Assembly (NCBI GenBank): GCA_020444545.1
Contig: JAHLKT010000002.1
Span: 526,870-590,869 of the forward strand
Length of the DNA: 64,000 nt
Direction: 5' to 3'
Source: Desulfarculaceae bacterium
Lineage (GTDB): Bacteria > Desulfobacterota > Desulfarculia > Desulfarculales > Desulfarculaceae
Under the pieces are notes generated by a model. That model was not told the origin of the DNA, searched no databases, and saw nothing but the letters and a program-made list of their open reading frames with translations. Each line of letters opens with the position of its first letter. Within the stretch, counting starts at the first letter, position 1. Position numbers and translations under genes: made by a program. Of the stretch, positions 40,344 through 48,734 are shown in pieces.

Positions 40344-43241
40344 ATGGGCGGCAAGCTGCAAAAATACGTGGCGTCCCTGGGTCGGAGCACCCACCTGGCC
40401 GGCGAGGTGGTGCACGTGGAGGAGATACCTCCCCGCCCGGCCCATTACGCGAGTATCGACCCGCCCCTGCCCGAGGGCCTGGCCGGGGCCTTGGCCGCCC
40501 AGGGCATAACGCAGCTCTACTCCCACCAGGCAGCCGCGCTGAACCTGGTGCGCGCGGGCCGCGACGTGGTGGTGGCCACCCCCACCGCCTCGGGCAAGAG
40601 CCTGGTCTATACCCTGCCGGTGCTGGAGCGTCTGGTCGCTGATCCGGACGGCACCGCCCTGTTCCTGTTCCCTTTGAAGGCCCTGGAGCAGGACCAGATG
40701 GCCGCGATCAACCACCTGGCCCTTAGCGCGGGCCTGGGGCCGGTGGCTGCCATCTACGACGGCGACACCCCGGACGGTCAGCGCCGCAAGCTCCGGCAAA
40801 AGCCGCCGCCCATCCTGATTTCCAACCCGGACATGCTGCACCAGGCGGTGTGCGCCTTCCCCTCGGCCTGGGACAATTTCCTCGCGCGGCTCCGCTACAT
40901 CGTCATCGACGAGGTGCACGCCTATCGCGGGGTGTTCGGCAGCCACGTCTCGGCGGTGTTGCGGCGGCTGCTGCGCCTGGCCGCCAAGCGGGGCAGCCGC
41001 CCGGGCTTCGTGCTCTCTTCGGCCACCATCGCCAACCCCGGCGAGCACGCGGCTGCCCTAACCGGCCGGGAGTTCGCGCCGGACCAGGTGGTGGACTTCT
41101 GCGGCGCGCCGGCGGCCGGGCGCTTATTTGCCTTGGTGAACCCCGGCGGGGCCGCCTCCACCACGGCCAGCCATCTGGTGGCCACGGCGGTAAAGCGGGG
41201 CCTGGCCACCATCTGCTTCACCAAGAGCCGCATCCATACCGAGTTGATCCACACCTGGGTCACCCGGGCGCATCCCGAGCTCAAGGACCTGGTGGCAGGC
41301 TACCGGGCCGGGTTCCTTCCCGAGGAGCGGCGGCAGATCGAGCATGACCTTTCTGCGGGCCGTCTGGCCGGGGTGATCACCACCAGCGCCCTGGAGATGG
41401 GCATCGACATCGGCGGCCTGGATTTGTGTGTGTTGGTGGGCTATCCCGGCTCGCAGATAAACACCTGGCAGCGGGGCGGCCGGGTGGGGCGGGCCGGGCG
41501 CGACAGCGCGGTGGTGCTGGTGGCCAAGCCCGACGCCCTGGACCAGTGGCTCATCTCCCACCCGGCCGAGTTCTTCGCCCGGCCGGTGGAATCGGCGGTG
41601 CTGGACACGGCCAACCCCCAGATACTCAGCAAGCACCTGATCTGCGCGGCTGCCGAGGAGCCTCTGGCCGCGGACGACGAGTTTTTCCACCCCAGCGAGC
41701 ACCCCGAGGCCCTGGCCCGGGCCAGCCAGGACGGGCAACTGTTGCTGGACGCGGAGGGGACACGCTATTTCACCCCGCGCAAGCGGCCCCAGCGCGAGGT
41801 GGACCTGCGCGGCGCGGGCGAGTCTCTGGCCATCCTGGACCACCAGGGCAAGGTGGTGGGCTCCTTTGATGGGGTGCGGGTGTACAAGGAGGGCTATCCC
41901 GGAGCCATCTACTTGCACCGGGGGCGCACCTATCAGGTCAAGGAGCTGGACCTGGAGCACAAGAAGGTGCGGGTGGCTCCGGTCAGGGTCGACTACTACA
42001 CCCACGCGCGCAGCGAAAAAGAGACCGAGATTCTGGAAGAGACCGGCCGCCGGCCCGTGGCCAACTTCCTGGTGCACCAGGGGCGGCTCAAGGTTACCGA
42101 GCAGGTGACCGGGTACGAACGGCGGCGGCTCTCGGGCGGGGACCTCATGGGGGTCTATCCCCTGGACCTGCCCGAGCTGACCTTTGAGACCCACGGCCTG
42201 TGGATCGACATCGAGGACCTGTTGCGCGCGGCCCTGGAAAAGGCGGGCCGCCACTTCATGGGCTCCATCCACGCCCTGGAGCACGCGGCCATCAGCATGT
42301 TCCCCCTGTTCGCCCTGTGCGACCGCGACGACATCGGGGGCATCTCCATCCCCCTGCACCCCCAGACCGGCAAGGCGGCGGTGTTCATCTACGACGGGGT
42401 GCCCGGAGGGGTGGGCCTGGCCGAAAAGGGCTTTGACATCATCGAGGAGCTTCTGGAGCGGGTGGTGGAGCTGTTGGACCACTGCGCCTGCGAGGACGGC
42501 TGCCCGGCCTGTGTGTTCAGCCCCAAGTGCGGCTCGGGCAACAAGCCCCTGGACAAGGCGGGCTCCTTGCACCTGACCCGCCTGCTGCTGGGCCAGGAGG
42601 AGCTTGTGCAGGTGGAGGTGGAGCCCGAGGCCCGGCCCATGATCACCCCGCCCAAGGACCAGGGCCGCGACGCGCCGCTGAGCTTCGGGGTGTTCGACCT
42701 GGAGACCCAGAAGCTGGCCGCCCAGGTGGGGGGCTGGGGCAACACCCACCTCATGCGCGTCAGCGTGGGGGTGCTCTACGACTCCGAAGCCGGCGAGTGC
42801 ATCGCGTACCAGGAAAAGCAGGTGCCCCAGCTCATCAAGCGTCTAAACGAGTTGGAGCTGGTCATCGGGTTCAACCAGATGCGCTTCGACTACGGGGTGC
42901 TCTCGGGCTACACCGGCGAGGATCTGCGCCGCCTGCCCAATCTGGACCTGCTCCTGGAGGTGCAGGAGGCCCTGGGGCATCGCCTGAGCCTGGACGCCCT
43001 GGCCGGGGCCACCCTGGGCGCGGCCAAGACGGCGGACGGCTTGCAAGCGGTGGAGTGGTGGAACGAAGGGCGCATGGAGGAGCTGACCGCCTATTGCCAG
43101 GCCGACGTGGAGCTGACCCGCGATTTGTTCCTTTTCGGCCAGCGCGAGGGCTATCTGCTCTATGAGCGCAAGGGCGGCGAGCGTTTGCGCATCCCGGTGG
43201 ACTGGTCCTGGCGGGCCATCCGTGACAAGCTGGGGCTGTGA
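40344..43241 (+). CDS. MrfA/YprA-like DEAD/H helicase with C-terminal RNase H-like exonuclease domain
   Basis: A 965-residue protein. The superfamily 2 motor (about 45-430) has Walker A ATPTASGKSLVY, motif II VIDEVHAYRGVFGSH, motif III LSSATIANP, and GRVGRAGRDSAVVL. The DUF1998-type region (about 590-755) carries the four-Cys cluster HCACEDGCPACVF and SPKCGSGN. A C-terminal 3'-5' exonuclease-like domain (about 775-935) has acidic residues in GVFDLETQKL, VIGFNQMRFDYGVLSG and YCQADVELTRDLF, the DEDD pattern. MrfA of Bacillus is a 3'-5' helicase acting in mitomycin C repair. The fused nuclease suggests unwinding coupled to degradation. It diverges from pyrB. Confidence 0.9.
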   Translation: MGGKLQKYVASLGRSTHLAGEVVHVEEIPPRPAHYASIDPPLPEGLAGALAAQGITQLYSHQAAALNLVRAGRDVVVATPTASGKSLVYTLPVLERLVADPDGTALFLFPLKALEQDQMAAINHLALSAGLGPVAAIYDGDTPDGQRRKLRQKPPPILISNPDMLHQAVCAFPSAWDNFLARLRYIVIDEVHAYRGVFGSHVSAVLRRLLRLAAKRGSRPGFVLSSATIANPGEHAAALTGREFAPDQVVDFCGAPAAGRLFALVNPGGAASTTASHLVATAVKRGLATICFTKSRIHTELIHTWVTRAHPELKDLVAGYRAGFLPEERRQIEHDLSAGRLAGVITTSALEMGIDIGGLDLCVLVGYPGSQINTWQRGGRVGRAGRDSAVVLVAKPDALDQWLISHPAEFFARPVESAVLDTANPQILSKHLICAAAEEPLAADDEFFHPSEHPEALARASQDGQLLLDAEGTRYFTPRKRPQREVDLRGAGESLAILDHQGKVVGSFDGVRVYKEGYPGAIYLHRGRTYQVKELDLEHKKVRVAPVRVDYYTHARSEKETEILEETGRRPVANFLVHQGRLKVTEQVTGYERRRLSGGDLMGVYPLDLPELTFETHGLWIDIEDLLRAALEKAGRHFMGSIHALEHAAISMFPLFALCDRDDIGGISIPLHPQTGKAAVFIYDGVPGGVGLAEKGFDIIEELLERVVELLDHCACEDGCPACVFSPKCGSGNKPLDKAGSLHLTRLLLGQEELVQVEVEPEARPMITPPKDQGRDAPLSFGVFDLETQKLAAQVGGWGNTHLMRVSVGVLYDSEAGECIAYQEKQVPQLIKRLNELELVIGFNQMRFDYGVLSGYTGEDLRRLPNLDLLLEVQEALGHRLSLDALAGATLGAAKTADGLQAVEWWNEGRMEELTAYCQADVELTRDLFLFGQREGYLLYERKGGERLRIPVDWSWRAIRDKLGL

Positions 43242-43270
43242 GACGGGGAACGCCAAAGAGGAGGGGAGAC

Positions 43271-44164
43271 ATGACAAGCACCGCGAAAAAGTCAAGCGGT
43301 CTGATCATTGCGGGATGGCTGATCCTGGCGGCTTTCATCCTGTTGCGCTGCCTCACGGGCGGCAGCCAGGCGGAGCTCGTGGTCAAGCTGGGGCCGTTTT
43401 TGTTCCTGGCCCTGCTGGTGGGCTTTGCCCTGTTGCACGGCATAGCCCTCTATGGCGGCAAGAACTTCGCGGTGTTCCTGGCCATCGCCTTTGTGGTGAG
43501 CTGGCTCTATGAAAATTGCAGCATCATAACCGGCTTCCCCTTTGGCCATTACTATTACACCGCCGTGCTGGGCCCCAAGCTCTGGCACGTGCCGGTGTTC
43601 ATCATGGGGGCCTACGCGGCGGTGGGCTATCTGGCCTGGACCCTGGCCCAGGTATTGCTGGGCAACTACCAGAGCCCCTTGCAGGGCAAGAACCTGTTCT
43701 TCGCGCCCCTGGTGGCCAGCTTTGTCATGGTGCTGTGGGACGTCTGCCTGGACCCGGTCAAGGCGACCATCGCCAAGCAATGGATTTGGGAGCAGGGCGG
43801 GCCTTACTTTGGTATTCCCCTGACCAATTACGCTGGTTGGTTCCTGTGCGTTTACACGATTTTCCAGTTGTTCGCCTGGTACATGCGGGGCAAGAATACG
43901 CCGTCGCGCCATGATTTGTTTGGCCAACGCTCCTTTTGGCTGCTGCCGGGATTCATGTACGGAACCATCTTGCTGGAGCTGCCCTTTTTGGCCCTGACCC
44001 GGCCCAACAAGACAGTCACCTCCATGGACCATCAGCAATGGTGGACCGCGGACATATATGGGAGTATGACCTTAATTTGGGTGTTCACCATGATTTTCGT
44101 GACTGTGCTGAGCACGTTCAAGATCATGGATCAGGTCAAGGATGCAACGGCATCACGGAATTAA
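43271..44164 (+). CDS. CruF-like carotenoid biosynthesis membrane protein (DUF422)
   Basis: A 297-residue integral membrane protein with seven or so hydrophobic segments. Conserved-looking features are WLYENCSIITGFPFGHYYYT, VFIMGAYAAVGYLA, VLWDVCLDPVK and GIPLTNYAGWFL, which match the DUF422/CruF carotenoid hydratase-like family. No other carotenoid gene (crtB, crtI, lycopene cyclase) is in the window. The start at 43271 has GAGGGGA upstream, 29 bp after the helicase stop. The substrate is unknown; assignment is by family. Confidence 0.8.
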   Translation: MTSTAKKSSGLIIAGWLILAAFILLRCLTGGSQAELVVKLGPFLFLALLVGFALLHGIALYGGKNFAVFLAIAFVVSWLYENCSIITGFPFGHYYYTAVLGPKLWHVPVFIMGAYAAVGYLAWTLAQVLLGNYQSPLQGKNLFFAPLVASFVMVLWDVCLDPVKATIAKQWIWEQGGPYFGIPLTNYAGWFLCVYTIFQLFAWYMRGKNTPSRHDLFGQRSFWLLPGFMYGTILLELPFLALTRPNKTVTSMDHQQWWTADIYGSMTLIWVFTMIFVTVLSTFKIMDQVKDATASRN

Positions 44165-44300
44165 CTCGGAGGGTTTTTTGCGCATTAGTTTGTGCCATCG
44201 CATTTGGGTTCTTGTGCCCTGGGGAAAAGACTAGTTCAGGCAGGGCCGGCGTTCGATAACCCCGGCCCCTAGCAACTGAACCCCCACGGAAACAAGGACA

Positions 44301-45071
44301 ATGCAAGACAGAGAGATTAAGCCAGAGGAGATAATAGAAGCGCTTTGCGCCATGCACCAAGGCCTGCCCCGGGGCGGGCCGGGTAGCGACGACTACACCA
44401 GGCGGGCCCTGAGCAGGCTGGAGGACCTTCCAACCTCGCCACGGGTCCTGGACATAGGCTGCGGGCCGGGCAAGCAGACCTTGGTTTTGGCCGAGGAGCT
44501 GGGCGTGTCGGTAATGGCGGTGGATTTTTACCGCCCCTTTCTGGACCAGCTGGAGGCGGACGCCGAGCAGCGGGGCCTGGCCGGGCTGGTGCGGGCCGTG
44601 CATGGAGACATGCAGCAACTGGAGTTTGCCCCGGCCAGTTGGGACCTGATCTGGTGCGAAGGGGCCATATTTATCCTGGGATTCGCCAAGGGGCTGCGCA
44701 TGTGGCGGCCCTGGCTGGCTCCAGGCGGCTATGTGGTGGTGAGCGAGTGCTCCTGGCTGCGGCCCAACCCGCCCCGGGAGATAGCCCAGTTTTGGGACCA
44801 GATGTACCCGGAGATCGGCCAGATCCAGGATGACCTGGAGGTGATCCGCTCCGCCGGCTATGAGGTGGTGGATCACTTCATCCAGGCCCCCTCGGCCTGG
44901 TGGGATAATTACTTCGGCCCCCTGTCGGCCCGCATCGACGAGCTGAGCAAGCAGGGGGGCAATGACCCGGCCCTGGAGCTGGTTATGCAGCGGTCCCGTC
45001 ATGAGATGGAGCTGTATCGCCGGTATCAGGATTGGTACAGCAACGTGTTCTATGTGATGCGGGCCATTTAG
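44301..45071 (+). CDS. Class I SAM-dependent methyltransferase
   Basis: A 256-residue methyltransferase. Motif I VLDIGCGPGKQTLVLAEELG (about 49-68), acidic motif II AVDFYRPFLDQL, and post-motif WDLIWCEGAIFILGF define a Rossmann-fold type 11/25 enzyme. The C-terminal part (ELYRRYQDWYSNVFYVMRAI) resembles small-molecule methyltransferases, but the substrate cannot be told. It stands alone between a 136-bp gap and an 11-bp inverted repeat at 45081-45116. Confidence 0.85.
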   Translation: MQDREIKPEEIIEALCAMHQGLPRGGPGSDDYTRRALSRLEDLPTSPRVLDIGCGPGKQTLVLAEELGVSVMAVDFYRPFLDQLEADAEQRGLAGLVRAVHGDMQQLEFAPASWDLIWCEGAIFILGFAKGLRMWRPWLAPGGYVVVSECSWLRPNPPREIAQFWDQMYPEIGQIQDDLEVIRSAGYEVVDHFIQAPSAWWDNYFGPLSARIDELSKQGGNDPALELVMQRSRHEMELYRRYQDWYSNVFYVMRAI

Positions 45072-45080
45072 CAAGCAAAC

Positions 45081-45116
45081 GGGGCATGGCCTGTCCGCGC
45101 GGGCGGGCCATGCCCC
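45081..45116 (+). terminator. Stem-loop after the methyltransferase gene
   Basis: A perfect 11-bp stem GGGGCATGGCC / GGCCATGCCCC (45081-45091 with 45106-45116) with a 14-nt GC-rich loop. It starts 9 bp after the stop codon. There is no U-tract, so termination strength is uncertain. Confidence 0.55.
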
Positions 45117-45146
45117 ACATCATTTGATAGTTAGGCAGAATCGTTC

Positions 45147-46031
45147 ATGTCCCAGTCTTTGATCCCAGGGGAACAATGCGCCGCCTGCCTGCAGGGGCTC
45201 ATCGAGGCCACCATTACCGGCTCCAACCTGGAGCCCGTGGCCGAAGAGGCCCTGCGCGCCGAGATCGCGGCCTACACCCAAGACGCCCTGGAGAGGGGAC
45301 TGGCCCCGGCCCAGGTGGCCAGCGGTTTCTTTGCCCTGGCCCGGGAGCGCTCCGGGGTGGACGATCCCTTCACCCAGAAAAAGGCGGCTGACTTCGCGGC
45401 GGCCCAGGAAGCGGCGGCCAAGCTGGGCGACCAGCCAGACACCTTTTCGGCCCGCGCCCGGGTGGCCATCCTGGGCAACGCCATCGACCATTTCTTCCTG
45501 GCCGATACCAGCCGGCTGTGGGAAGAGGGCGGGGGCCTGGAGCTGGGGCGCGACGACCTGGCCCGGGCGGAGATGCATCTGCGCCCCGGCGCCTCGGTGG
45601 TGATCCTGGCCGACAACTGCGGGGAGCAGTCCTTCGACCGTCTGCTGGTGGAGCATTTGGAGAACCGGGGCTGCGCGGTGTCCTATGTGGTGAAAAGCGG
45701 CCCGGCCCAGAACGACCTGACCCTGGCCGACCTGGCCGCGGCCAACCAGGCTCACGGCCTGGGCGAGGTGCTGGCCTGGAGCCCGGCCGCGGTGGGACTG
45801 GACCCGCATGCAATGCCGCCGCGTTTGGAAGACCTGCTGGACGAGGCGGACCTGGTCATCGCCAAAGGCATGGGGCACTACGAGACCCTGGCCGTGGCCG
45901 GGGGCATGCTGGAACGCGGCGCGGCTCCCTGGCACCTGCTGTTGTTGTTCCTGGCCAAATGCGACGCCATCGCGCGGAGCGCGGGCGCGGGCAAGGGGCA
46001 GGGCGTGGCCCTGTATCTGCCGGCCGCTTGA
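45147..46031 (+). CDS. DUF89/ARMT1-like damage-control phosphatase family protein
   Basis: A 294-residue DUF89 protein. The family signatures are VILADNCGEQSFDRLLVEHL (Asp-Asn metal site) and DLVIAKGMGHYETL near residue 240. An N-terminal CAACLQ segment matches the Cys-containing start of archaeal-type members. DUF89 enzymes remove phosphate from damaged or over-accumulated metabolites in a metal-dependent reaction; the substrate here is unknown. It is followed by mltA after 32 bp and the macro-domain gene further on. Confidence 0.88.
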   Translation: MSQSLIPGEQCAACLQGLIEATITGSNLEPVAEEALRAEIAAYTQDALERGLAPAQVASGFFALARERSGVDDPFTQKKAADFAAAQEAAAKLGDQPDTFSARARVAILGNAIDHFFLADTSRLWEEGGGLELGRDDLARAEMHLRPGASVVILADNCGEQSFDRLLVEHLENRGCAVSYVVKSGPAQNDLTLADLAAANQAHGLGEVLAWSPAAVGLDPHAMPPRLEDLLDEADLVIAKGMGHYETLAVAGGMLERGAAPWHLLLLFLAKCDAIARSAGAGKGQGVALYLPAA

Positions 46032-46063
46032 TGCCCAACCCCGGCCGGGGTTACCATGCTGAC

Positions 46064-47287
46064 ATGAAAAAACCCGCCACTTACCATCGCCAAATTCTCT
46101 GGCTGGCGCTGCTTCTGAGCGTCCTGGCCCTGCTGAGCGCCTGCGGCAAGCCGGGCCCGCCGCCCAAGCCCACGGCCGTCAACTCCCTGCGCCTGGTGGC
46201 CGAGGCCGACTGGCCCTTATTGCTGGACGACCTGGAGGCCAAGAGCTTCTTCGCGGCGGCCGAGTCCTCCCTGGGCTATCTGCGCCGGGTCAAGCCAAAC
46301 AAGCGTTTCAGCTTCGGGCCCTACCACATGACCGCCGCCCAGATGGCGGCCATGCTGGAGGAGCTTAAGGACCTGCTCTACCGCGAGCCCGACCCGGTGA
46401 AGCGCAGCGAGTTTTTGCGCGGCAAGTACGCCCTGCTGGAGGCCGTGGGCCGCGACGGCGAGGGCGAGGTGCTTATGACCGGCTATTACGAGCCGGTGCT
46501 CACCGCCCGCAAGATGGAGCAGGGCAGCTTCGTTTATCCCATCTACGCCCTGCCCGAGGACCTGGTGTGGATCGACCTCAGCCTGTTCAACCCGGAGCTG
46601 CCCAAGAAGCGCCTGGTGGGGCAGGTGAGCGGGCACAAGGTGCGGCCCTACCCGGATCGCGAGGCCATTGACTTCAAGCAGGTCCTGGAGGGCAAGGCCG
46701 AGGTGCTGGGCTACGTGGGCGACCCGGTGGAGGTGTTCTTTTTGCACATCCAGGGATCGGGCCAGCTGGCGTTCGGCGACGGCTCCCGCCTCCGGGTGGG
46801 CTACGCGGCCAGTAACGGCCAGCCCTACCGCTCCATCGGGCGCATGATGCTCAAGGAAAAGCTCATGGAGCCCGGCTCCATGTCCATGCAGGAAATCAAG
46901 GCCTATCTGGAGGCCCACCCCGAGCAGCGGCGCAAGGTGCTCACCCACAACCCCTCGTATGTGTTTTTCCGGCCCCTGCCGCCCACCGGCGGGCCGCTGG
47001 GCTGCTTCGAGCAGCCCCTGACCGCCGGGCGCAGCATCGCCACGGACCGGCGGCTCTTCCCGGGCCTGGCCCTGGGCTTCATTGACGGCACCATGCCCGC
47101 CGAGAGGGGAGGGGAGCGCCGCTTCTCGCGCTTCGTGTTCAACCAGGACACGGGTGGGGCCATCCGGGGGCCGGGGCGGCTGGACCTGTTCTTCGGCTCC
47201 GGGCCCCAAGCCGGGGCCCTGGCAGGGCGCATGAAGAACCCAGGGCGCATGTATTTCTTTTTTCCCAAGGAACTGATGGGCAGGTGA
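46064..47287 (+). CDS. mltA: Membrane-bound lytic murein transglycosylase A
   Basis: A 407-residue lipoprotein with a textbook lipobox (LLSAC, C about 27). The MltA domain (GEVLMTGYYEPVLTARKM, and VEVFFLHIQGSGQLAFGDGS) and the 3D domain (ALGFIDGTMP, FVFNQDTGGAIRGPGRLDLF) with its conserved Asp residues are visible. It cleaves the MurNAc-GlcNAc bond to give 1,6-anhydro-MurNAc ends. An in-frame ATG exists at 46031; the ATG at 46064 fits the signal peptide better. Confidence 0.94.
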   Translation: MKKPATYHRQILWLALLLSVLALLSACGKPGPPPKPTAVNSLRLVAEADWPLLLDDLEAKSFFAAAESSLGYLRRVKPNKRFSFGPYHMTAAQMAAMLEELKDLLYREPDPVKRSEFLRGKYALLEAVGRDGEGEVLMTGYYEPVLTARKMEQGSFVYPIYALPEDLVWIDLSLFNPELPKKRLVGQVSGHKVRPYPDREAIDFKQVLEGKAEVLGYVGDPVEVFFLHIQGSGQLAFGDGSRLRVGYAASNGQPYRSIGRMMLKEKLMEPGSMSMQEIKAYLEAHPEQRRKVLTHNPSYVFFRPLPPTGGPLGCFEQPLTAGRSIATDRRLFPGLALGFIDGTMPAERGGERRFSRFVFNQDTGGAIRGPGRLDLFFGSGPQAGALAGRMKNPGRMYFFFPKELMGR

Positions 47288-47290
47288 ACC

Positions 47291-47824
47291 ATGGCGGTTG
47301 AAAAGATGATCGGTGAGACCCGGCTGATCCTGAGCCAGGGGGACCTTACCCAGGCCGACGAGGAGGCCATGGTAAACGCGGCCAACAGCGCCTTGGCCGG
47401 GGGCGGGGGCGTGGACGGGGCCATCCACCAGGCGGGGGGCCCGGAGATCATGGCAGAGGGCCGGGCCATCGGGCACTGCCCCACCGGCGAGGCGGTGATC
47501 ACCACCGCGGGCAAGCTAAAAGCCAAGAAGGTGATCCACACCGTGGGGCCCATTTACCAGGGCCGCCCCGAGGACCCCCGTCTGCTGGCCAGGGCCTACC
47601 GGAGCTCCCTGAAGCTCGCCGCCGAGTACAAGCTGAAAAGCGTAGCCTTCCCCAGCCTGTCCACCGGGGCCTACGGTTATCCCCTGGCCGAGGCGGCCCA
47701 GGTGGCCCTCCAGGCGGTCAAGGAGGGAATCGAGGCCAATCCCGGCTCTTTCCAGCGGGTGCGCTTCGTTTTGTTCAGCCAAGCGGCCTATGACGCCTAC
47801 GCCCAGGCCCTGGCGCGGCTCTGA
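47291..47824 (+). CDS. Macro-domain ADP-ribose-binding protein
   Basis: A 177-residue macro domain of the MacroD/YmdB type: GDLTQADEEAMVNAANSALA, GGGGVDGAIHQAGG (catalytic-loop motif), GEAVITTAGKL, and VAFPSLSTGAYGYPLAEAA. Such proteins deacetylate O-acetyl-ADP-ribose or reverse ADP-ribosylation. The start lies 3 bp after the mltA stop, so the two are cotranscribed. The motifs are intact, so activity is likely. Confidence 0.92.
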   Translation: MAVEKMIGETRLILSQGDLTQADEEAMVNAANSALAGGGGVDGAIHQAGGPEIMAEGRAIGHCPTGEAVITTAGKLKAKKVIHTVGPIYQGRPEDPRLLARAYRSSLKLAAEYKLKSVAFPSLSTGAYGYPLAEAAQVALQAVKEGIEANPGSFQRVRFVLFSQAAYDAYAQALARL

Positions 47825-47869
47825 AATACCAAACAGCCCCCCAAATAAGCCGGAATTGCCGGGCGCGCC

Positions 47870-47905
47870 TTGACATTTGCCGGGGCAAATGGTCAAATTT
47901 TTGAC
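47870..47905 (+). promoter_or_regulatory. Two perfect short palindromes upstream of the Fur-family gene
   Basis: ATTTGCC-GG-GGCAAAT (47875-47890) and GTCAAA-TT-TTTGAC (47892-47905) lie side by side. A TTGACA at 47870-47875 with TCAAAT 17 bp on (47893-47898) could form a promoter beneath them. They look like operators for dimeric regulators. Confidence 0.5.
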
Positions 47906-47970
47906 TAAGACTGCCGCTGAAGCGCCCGTCCGGGGCGTTTCACTCTCTGCCTCATTCCAAGCGGTTGGGC

Positions 47971-47998
47971 TTGACAACCCTTTGCTGATTGCTAGAAT
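47971..47998 (+). promoter_or_regulatory. Putative sigma-70 promoter of the oxidative-defence genes
   Basis: A perfect TTGACA (47971-47976), a 16-bp spacer and TAGAAT (47993-47998, five of six). A Fur-box-like half-site AATCATTATC (48009-48018) follows between it and the AAGGAG at 48019-48024, in a position for autoregulation. Confidence 0.65.
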
Positions 47999-48031
47999 GG
48001 GTTGTAGGAATCATTATCAAGGAGAGCCACA

Positions 48032-48439
48032 ATGGAAACGCCAGGAAAACTCCGCATGACCACCCAGAGGCAGGTCATCATGGAGGAGCTCCAGAGCGTC
48101 AAGAGTCACCCCACCGCTGGGGAGCTTTGCCAGATGGTGCGCCGCCGTTTGCCCCGTATCAGCCTGGGCACGGTGTATCGCAACCTGGACATCCTTTCCC
48201 GGGCGGGCATGATCCAGAAACTGGACGTGGCCGGCCAGGAGATGCGCTTCGACGGCAACACCATGAACCACTACCACCTGCGCTGCCTGGAGTGCGGCCG
48301 GGTGTTCGACGTGGAGATGGACCTGCTGTCCGATGTGGAAGAGCGCCTGGCCCAGGAATCGGGCTTCGAGGTGCTGGGCCATCGTCTGGAGTTCGTGGGG
48401 CGTTGCGAGGCCTGCCAGGGCCGGGGCCCCAGCCACTAA
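48032..48439 (+). CDS. Fur-family regulator, PerR-like
   Basis: A 135-residue Fur protein: winged-helix with TTQRQVIMEELQ and ISLGTVYRNLDILSRAGMIQ, then the metal core MRFDGNTMNHYHLRCLECGR and the second Cys pair RCEACQ. Short length and location upstream of rubrerythrin, desulfoferrodoxin and rubredoxin suggest a PerR-type peroxide sensor, but Fur or another metal preference cannot be excluded from sequence. A Fur-box-like half-site lies in its own leader. Confidence 0.9.
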   Translation: METPGKLRMTTQRQVIMEELQSVKSHPTAGELCQMVRRRLPRISLGTVYRNLDILSRAGMIQKLDVAGQEMRFDGNTMNHYHLRCLECGRVFDVEMDLLSDVEERLAQESGFEVLGHRLEFVGRCEACQGRGPSH

Positions 48440-48470
48440 ATCCGGCTTATGAAAATTTGGAGCGACACTC

Positions 48471-48680
48471 ATGGCGTCCGTTGACGACAAGAAAGTATTG
48501 AAAGCGCTGTCCGGGGCCAAGGAGCCCATGAGCAACAAGCAGGTGGCCGAGAGCGCCGGCTTGGAGAGCAAGCAGGTTTCCGGCACCATGAGCGCCCTGA
48601 AGAAAGAGGGCCTGGTGGAAAGCCCGGTCCGCTGCAAGTACAGCATCACCGCCGCCGGCAAGAAGGCCCTCAAAGGCTAG
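48471..48680 (+). CDS. Small winged-helix DNA-binding protein
   Basis: A 69-residue protein that is nothing but a winged helix: MSNKQVAESAGLESKQVSGT as recognition region, then LKKEGLVESPVRCKYSITAA as wing. It resembles the DNA-binding part of MarR/ArsR-like regulators without an effector domain. It sits between the Fur-family gene and rubrerythrin and likely shares their transcript. GGAG lies 8 bp before the ATG. It may act as an accessory regulator of the redox genes. Confidence 0.75.
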   Translation: MASVDDKKVLKALSGAKEPMSNKQVAESAGLESKQVSGTMSALKKEGLVESPVRCKYSITAAGKKALKG

Positions 48681-48734
48681 GCGACGCCGCGCGGCGATTC
48701 TCACGTTCACGTTCCCCTTTTTGGAGGTGACAGC

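Noticed and set aside
41124-42749. 541-codon minus-strand ORF opposite the helicase gene
   Set aside because: Shadow composition, no domain, and the plus-strand helicase is continuous.
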